This document shows positions 6,240-9,474 of a stretch of 9,474 bases of DNA, in pieces. Below the pieces are notes generated by a model. The model did no database searches and was not told the DNA's origin. It saw only the letters and a list, made by a program, of their open reading frames with translations. Source of the DNA: JANWKQ01 sp040376605 (GTDB lineage Bacteria > Bacteroidota > Bacteroidia > CAIKAF01). How positions within the stretch are numbered: the stretch's first letter is position 1; each line of letters begins with the position of its first letter. A program made the position numbers and the translations under genes. Location: contig JBEIQI010000108.1 in the NCBI GenBank assembly GCA_040376605.1, forward strand, positions 1 to 9,474. Reading direction: 5' to 3'.

Positions 6240-6440
6240 ATGAAGATCCTAAAGATCATTGTATTTGCGGTAGGAACTTATTATATCCTCCGATTTATTA
6301 TTCGACTTTACAATGCCCGTCAAAAAATGCATGCCAGAGAACAGGCAGAAAGCAAAAAGCATACGGCAAGCACCCATAAAAAACCCATGATAAATCCGAA
6401 TGCCGGAGAGTATACGGATTATGAGGAAGTGAAGGACTGA
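6240..6440 (+). CDS. Small membrane protein, DUF4834-like
   Basis: This 66-residue product starts with a single membrane helix (about 3-22, ILKIIVFAVGTYYILRFIIR). A short, highly charged cytoplasmic tail rich in Lys, Glu and His follows, ending in GEYTDYEEVKD. A single N-terminal helix plus a C-terminal NPxxGEYxDYEEV motif matches my memory of the Bacteroidota-specific DUF4834 family, whose function is unknown. The ATG directly follows the carB stop (TAAATG), so the gene depends on the carB transcript and probably on terminating ribosomes. The coupling is sequence-evident; any role in carbamoyl phosphate metabolism is not. Confidence 0.75.
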   Translation: MKILKIIVFAVGTYYILRFIIRLYNARQKMHAREQAESKKHTASTHKKPMINPNAGEYTDYEEVKD

Positions 6441-6497
6441 GCGAACAAACGAAATTTGAATTACTAAGGGAAGGCAATTACTTGGCACCAATAGTAC

Positions 6498-6517
6498 AGA
6501 CGTCCCATGGGCCGTCT
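6498..6517. other. 20-bp imperfect palindrome
   Basis: AGACG (6498-6502) and CGTCT (6513-6517) flank the palindrome CCCATGGG (6504-6511), with one mismatched pair between. AGT/ACT outside extends it with a 2-base bulge. It lies in the 172-base gap between the DUF4834-like gene and the next gene. No T run follows, so it is more likely a protein-binding site or a chance palindrome than a terminator. Confidence 0.35.
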
Positions 6518-6612
6518 ACTCAAGAATCCAATCATTTAATAGAGTTTTCATTGAAAATTTCTATATTTATAAAACGAACCCTGCAATTTGTTAGATATTA
6601 AAAACAATTCCC

Positions 6613-7134
6613 ATGAAAAATAAAACAATCTGGTTTTTTTGCTTTCTATGTTTAGCAACATCAACTGCACAGGCTCAGGATATCATCGTACAGGAAGGAA
6701 CATTCAGCATTAACGGAATTCAAATGGACCATCGGTGGCATACCAAACCATTTATTAAAGCTTTGGGTAAACCCAAAAGAAAAGCAGATATGGACATCTA
6801 CCCTACTAAAGGAATTGAACTATTTATTAATCCTGAAGATTCGGAAGTAGAGAGTTTATTATTATCCTACAACTATAAATTGGATAGCGAACTAAGTCAT
6901 TTTACCACTGATTATACAGGCAAATTAATCGTACAGGGAGTAGAAATTAACGGAGATATGACGTTGGAGAACTTTAAGGCAGCGCTTCCACAATACAGTT
7001 TCCAAACAGACGATAAAGGCATCATATTTGGGCTATACAAAAACCATTATATCTATCTTGATTACGATAGTTCTAATAAGCGTTTAGTTGACATAGAAAT
7101 CGCTTTTCTTGAAGATGAAGATTTAAAGAAGTAA
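6613..7134 (+). CDS. Secreted hypothetical protein with an internal repeat
   Basis: I do not recognise a firm family; the pattern INGIxM...LGKPxR recalls the small uncharacterised domain DUF7738, but this is weak. The 173-residue product has a clear signal peptide (1-22, hydrophobic WFFCFLCLA then AQAQD). The mature part seems to hold two copies of one unit. Residues of about 29-88 (GTFSINGIQM...FIKALGKP...SLLLSYNY) and about 103-165 (GKLIVQGVEI...FKAALPQ...LVDIEIAF) share the order beta, turn with Gly, helix with F-K-A-L, then strands. The protein is acidic at the C-terminus. It is expected in the periplasm or outside. The start is the first ATG before the signal peptide, preceded by an A-rich tract. 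Confidence 0.75.
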   Translation: MKNKTIWFFCFLCLATSTAQAQDIIVQEGTFSINGIQMDHRWHTKPFIKALGKPKRKADMDIYPTKGIELFINPEDSEVESLLLSYNYKLDSELSHFTTDYTGKLIVQGVEINGDMTLENFKAALPQYSFQTDDKGIIFGLYKNHYIYLDYDSSNKRLVDIEIAFLEDEDLKK

Positions 7135-7356
7135 AGACGTTACTTAAAATAAGTTACCCAAACCAACGAATCATCCTATTTCATTTAAATCTACAACCAC
7201 CTGTTTATAGACCTCATGTTGGTATGTGATGATATAAGAAGGTTATAAGGTACCATAAAATTTTTGTTTATTAGGTAAGTCCATCCGGTTCACCTACATT
7301 TACTCTATTAGGGTTAAATCATTTACCTCCTTCTAACCAAATCAAAAAAACACATC

Positions 7357-7809
7357 ATGAAAAAAGCAGTTACCTATGCATTCTTTATTATTGCATCCAT
7401 CCAATTAGCCTATACACAAGTAAAGGTGATTAAAATTGAAATTAAAGGAGATACTTATAATGTTTGCAGAGAATGTTTAAGTGGATTTCCACAGGACCTT
7501 TTTGGCACCTATAAATACGAAGGAAAGGGCGAACCACTGGTTGTGCTGAATCCTGATTTTAAGGGACAATTTCAAACCCATGGCATGCCTGCCAATGATA
7601 TTGAGTTTTGGTTCGACTGCGATTCCGAAGGCAACGTAACCAAAAAACCGTGGGTAAGTGGAGGATTTCAGTATGCCATGTTGGTACATTATTTAAAACC
7701 ACGCGAAGGTTATTCAAGTGACTATGATATTTTCGAAGTAACTACCAGACCCGATCTAGGAGAAATTCAGGTATTAAGAGAAAGAACCAAACCGCATAAC
7801 CCACAATAA
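7357..7809 (+). CDS. Secreted hypothetical protein with a CxxC motif
   Basis: This 150-residue product is not recognised. It has an N-terminal signal peptide (1-20, MKKAVTYAFF... cut near AYT-Q). The mature part has two Cys in VCREC (37 and 40) and a third in FDCD (88). A likely beta-rich body follows (LFGTYKYEG, LVVLNPDFKGQF, IEFWFDCDSEGN, FQYAMLVHYL). Pro and charged residues dominate the last 40 positions. The two close Cys could bind a metal or form a disulphide with Cys88 after export; neither is shown. It lies 222 bases behind another small secreted protein on the same strand. That gap has only a weak mismatched hairpin (7139-7157) and no exact TAnnTTTG box, so operon membership is unclear. 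A-rich AAATCAAAAAAA precedes the ATG. Confidence 0.75.
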   Translation: MKKAVTYAFFIIASIQLAYTQVKVIKIEIKGDTYNVCRECLSGFPQDLFGTYKYEGKGEPLVVLNPDFKGQFQTHGMPANDIEFWFDCDSEGNVTKKPWVSGGFQYAMLVHYLKPREGYSSDYDIFEVTTRPDLGEIQVLRERTKPHNPQ

Positions 7810-7941
7810 GGTTTCACCCAACCTACAACCCGAATGAAAACCATATTGATTGGATAACTCATCGAGTTTACCAATGCAAGATTACCACCAATCATCCGAT
7901 TTTTTTGGATAATCCAACCAACCCCATTTCCCCATAATTTT

Positions 7942-8080
7942 AAAATATTTATGGCGCCCGACCCTATGCTCCGGGCTTCGCTTCGCTGCGGTACTCCTTG
8001 TTCTCGATACGCTGCGCTACTCGAACTGACGTCGCACCAAGCCCTTCGCAGCGGTGGCGCTTAGGGATATAAAAATATTT
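7942..8080. repeat. GC-rich extragenic element flanked by AAAATATTT
   Basis: The 326-base gap between the CxxC protein and the recombinase holds this element. AAAATATTT occurs at 7942-7950 and again at 8072-8080. Between them lie about 120 bases far richer in GC than the neighbourhood, with GGCGC near both ends (7953-7957 and 8056-8060), CGCTGCG (7984-7990) against CGCAGCG (8047-8053), and the repeated phrase CGCTGCG (7984-7990, 8009-8015). Because AAATATTT is palindromic, the flanks could be terminal inverted repeats or a 9-bp target duplication. From memory, CTCGATACGCTGCGCTACTC-type sequence is common in Bacteroidota extragenic repeats. The rest of the gap (7810-7941) shows nothing definable. 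Confidence 0.6.
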
Positions 8081-8135
8081 TTTGCAAAATAAAATTGGGT
8101 TTTATATTTTATTGAGAACCAATCTTGACAAAAAA

Positions 8136-9311
8136 ATGAGCAAAATAGAAATCAAGCCAATACAACATCGAGGCAAATCGCAAATAGGATTATTTTTTAA
8201 GTACGATGAAAAATTAAAGAATCAATTAAAACAATTAGGCTATGAGTTTAGCATAACACATACATGTTGGTATATAGAAAATAATGATGAGAATAAAAGA
8301 AAGTTGCTTCAAACCATTGGTAATTCGGTAGAGATTATGGTTAGCAAAGAGAACAGTAATTTTCTTAAAAACACAACCAACCACAGGTCAAATTTATCGG
8401 ATCATGTGCAACATGAATTAAAGGAATTTGAAAATTACCTACAGGGTTTACGTTACGGAACAAGAACCATACAAGTGTATATGGATCTGGCGAGATTATT
8501 TTTGGGATATTATAAGCAAAAGAAAATTGAAGAGATCACCAACGAAGATGTAGAGCGATTTAATTACGAGGTAATCATCAAACGGCATTATTCATCAAGT
8601 TACCAAAGGCAGCTCATGGGGGTATTAAGGTTATTGTTTAAGCGTAAGCGGGGTATACAATTAAACATGGAAACCATACAAAGGCCTCGAAAGGAATATA
8701 CATTACCAGAGGTACTTTCGCAGGAGGAAGTATTGGCCATCATAAGTCGAATTGACAACATCAAGCATCGTTCTATTATAAGTTTATTATATGCAGCGGG
8801 CTTACGAATAAGTGAGCTTATCAATTTAAAGATTTCGGATATAGATTCTAATCGAATGCAAATTCGCATTGCGGGGGCCAAAGGTAAAAAGGATAGGTAC
8901 GTTACCTTATCCGATAAGATATTGGTATTGTTAAAGAATTACTATACAGAATACCATCCCCAGGTCTATTTATTTAACGGGCAGGATAAGGAGAAATATT
9001 CTGATGAGAGTATTAGACAAATATTAAAGGAAGCCTGCAGGAAGGTAGGAATTTCGAAAAAAGTAAGTCCCCATACCTTGCGGCATAGTTATGCCACCCA
9101 TTTATTAGAAAATGGGGTTGATTTACGATATGTACAGGAGTTATTGGGCCATAGCCGACCAGAAACCACGATGATTTATACGCATGTAACCCAAAAGACG
9201 ATGATTTCGATAAAGAGTCCGTTTGATTTATTATTTAAAGATGGTGACCTATCAAATACCGGAAACCCAAACCCTAAAATGTTAAAACCTTGGACAACCC
9301 CGGGAAATTAA
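8136..9311 (+). CDS. Tyrosine recombinase / site-specific integrase (XerD-like, Bacteroidota type)
   Basis: This 391-residue enzyme cuts and rejoins DNA through a phosphotyrosine link. The start is ATG 8136 (MSKIEIKPIQ); a longer frame would need a TTG at 8082 inside AT-rich non-coding DNA. Residues 1-65 form an extra N-terminal domain (HRGKSQIGLFFKYDEKL...CWYIE) seen in many Bacteroidota integrases. Residues of about 90-175 are the SAM-like core-binding domain and about 190-365 the catalytic domain. All catalytic residues are present: Arg224 (AAGLRISE), Lys in AKGKKDR (249-252), His313 and Arg316 (PHTLRHSYA), His339 (LLGHS), Tyr348 (IYTHV). The ending THVTQKTMISIKSPFD resembles the SPLD ending of integron integrases, but the insert specific to IntI before PHTLRH is absent. 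It is preceded by a GC-rich element and followed by a palindrome and a cargo-like gene. Confidence 0.93.
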   Translation: MSKIEIKPIQHRGKSQIGLFFKYDEKLKNQLKQLGYEFSITHTCWYIENNDENKRKLLQTIGNSVEIMVSKENSNFLKNTTNHRSNLSDHVQHELKEFENYLQGLRYGTRTIQVYMDLARLFLGYYKQKKIEEITNEDVERFNYEVIIKRHYSSSYQRQLMGVLRLLFKRKRGIQLNMETIQRPRKEYTLPEVLSQEEVLAIISRIDNIKHRSIISLLYAAGLRISELINLKISDIDSNRMQIRIAGAKGKKDRYVTLSDKILVLLKNYYTEYHPQVYLFNGQDKEKYSDESIRQILKEACRKVGISKKVSPHTLRHSYATHLLENGVDLRYVQELLGHSRPETTMIYTHVTQKTMISIKSPFDLLFKDGDLSNTGNPNPKMLKPWTTPGN

Positions 9312-9340
9312 CGGGGATTGTAGTAACTTTAGTTTGGACA

Positions 9341-9352
9341 ATAACTAGTTAT
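9341..9352. other. 12-bp palindrome behind the recombinase, candidate recombination site
   Basis: ATAACTAGTTAT is a perfect palindrome lying 29 bases after the recombinase stop and 42 bases before the next gene. The right half continues as GTTATGCC, similar to the GTTRRRY crossover box of integron attC sites (one position differs) and to the TTATG inner end of Xer dif half-sites. Only this one copy is in the window, so the function is inference. Confidence 0.35.
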
Positions 9353-9394
9353 GCCTCATTGTAGGGCGACACAAAAAACAGACAAAAATTAAGA

Positions 9395-9474
9395 ATGAAG
9401 AAAGCTATAATAATTGGGGCGACATCTGGAATAGGTAAAGGACTTGCAAAACTTTTGGCTGACAACAATTATAA
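9395..9474 (+). CDS. Short-chain dehydrogenase/reductase, N-terminal fragment (runs off the window)
   Basis: The 26 visible codons read MKKAIIIGATSGIGKGLAKL and on to LADNNY. A hydrophobic strand followed by GATSGIG is the nucleotide-binding turn (TGxxxGxG type) of the classical SDR superfamily, which are NAD(P)-dependent oxidoreductases of about 250 residues. The substrate cannot be read from this part. The ATG follows the A-rich leader ACAAAAAACAGACAAAAATT. Its position directly behind a recombinase and a palindromic site suggests it may be mobile cargo. Confidence 0.85.
   Translation, partial: MKKAIIIGATSGIGKGLAKLLADNNY

Noticed and set aside
7139..7157. GTTACTTA/TAAGTTAC hairpin after the repeat-containing secreted protein as a terminator
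   Set aside because: It has one mismatch, a 3-base loop, low GC and no T tail.
8082..8135. TTG start for the recombinase adding 18 residues
   Set aside because: The extra residues come from AT-rich flanking DNA, and the ATG at 8136 is preceded by the A-rich tract seen before the other starts.
8136..9311. Canonical integron integrase IntI
   Set aside because: The segment between GKKDRYVTL and PHTLRH is as short as in XerD; the additional domain that defines IntI is missing despite the SPFD-type ending.
9298..9316. CCCCG/CGGGG hairpin across the recombinase stop codon as a terminator
   Set aside because: The 5-bp stem is not followed by a T run and the 9-base loop is large; probably chance.

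Overview
The window looks like a chromosomal segment of a member of the Bacteroidota. Several signs agree. Base composition is AT-rich. Start codons lack a Shine-Dalgarno and instead follow A-rich tracts. Promoter candidates match the Bacteroidota consensus (TTG, spacer, TAnnTTTG). The CarB lacks its C-terminal regulatory domain, as I recall for other members of the phylum. There is a DUF4834-like small membrane protein, and the tyrosine recombinase has the N-terminal extension common in this phylum. Order and genus cannot be decided from the sequence; a saprospirian or chitinophagal relative is only a guess.

Layout from left to right. (1) The 3' end of rpmH (ribosomal protein L34), closed by a strong intrinsic terminator. 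(2) A stretch of about 760 bases without genes (160-922). From about 279 to 840 it carries a series of perfect hairpins and a G-rich, GC-rich core, and it resembles the extragenic repeats scattered through many Bacteroidota genomes. (3) Two minus-strand genes: a prokaryotic pentameric ligand-gated ion channel (1838-2815) and, downstream of it, an alpha/beta hydrolase (923-1741). (4) Divergent from the channel, a small TM2-domain membrane protein (2902-3258). (5) carB (GTG start at 3429) behind a promoter overlapped by a 16-bp palindrome, followed with no gap by a 66-residue membrane protein. (6) Two small secreted proteins of unknown function (6613-7134 and 7357-7809). (7) A GC-rich extragenic element of about 130 bp flanked by copies of a 9-bp AT sequence (7942-8080). 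(8) A XerD/IntI-like tyrosine recombinase (8136-9311), a 12-bp palindrome just behind it, and the first 26 codons of a short-chain dehydrogenase running off the right edge.

How the parts relate. carB and the small gene behind it are almost certainly one operon for carbamoyl phosphate (arginine and pyrimidine) supply. The channel and the TM2 protein share a 86-bp divergent promoter region with a 16-bp direct repeat, so they may be co-regulated. The hydrolase may be read from its own promoter or from the channel transcript. The right end (GC-rich element, recombinase, palindromic site, cargo-like gene) looks like accessory DNA. The most interesting things here are the ion channel, with an unusual pore helix, and the possible recombinase/cassette junction at the right end. 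No CRISPR array, tRNA, rRNA or complete transposon is visible.
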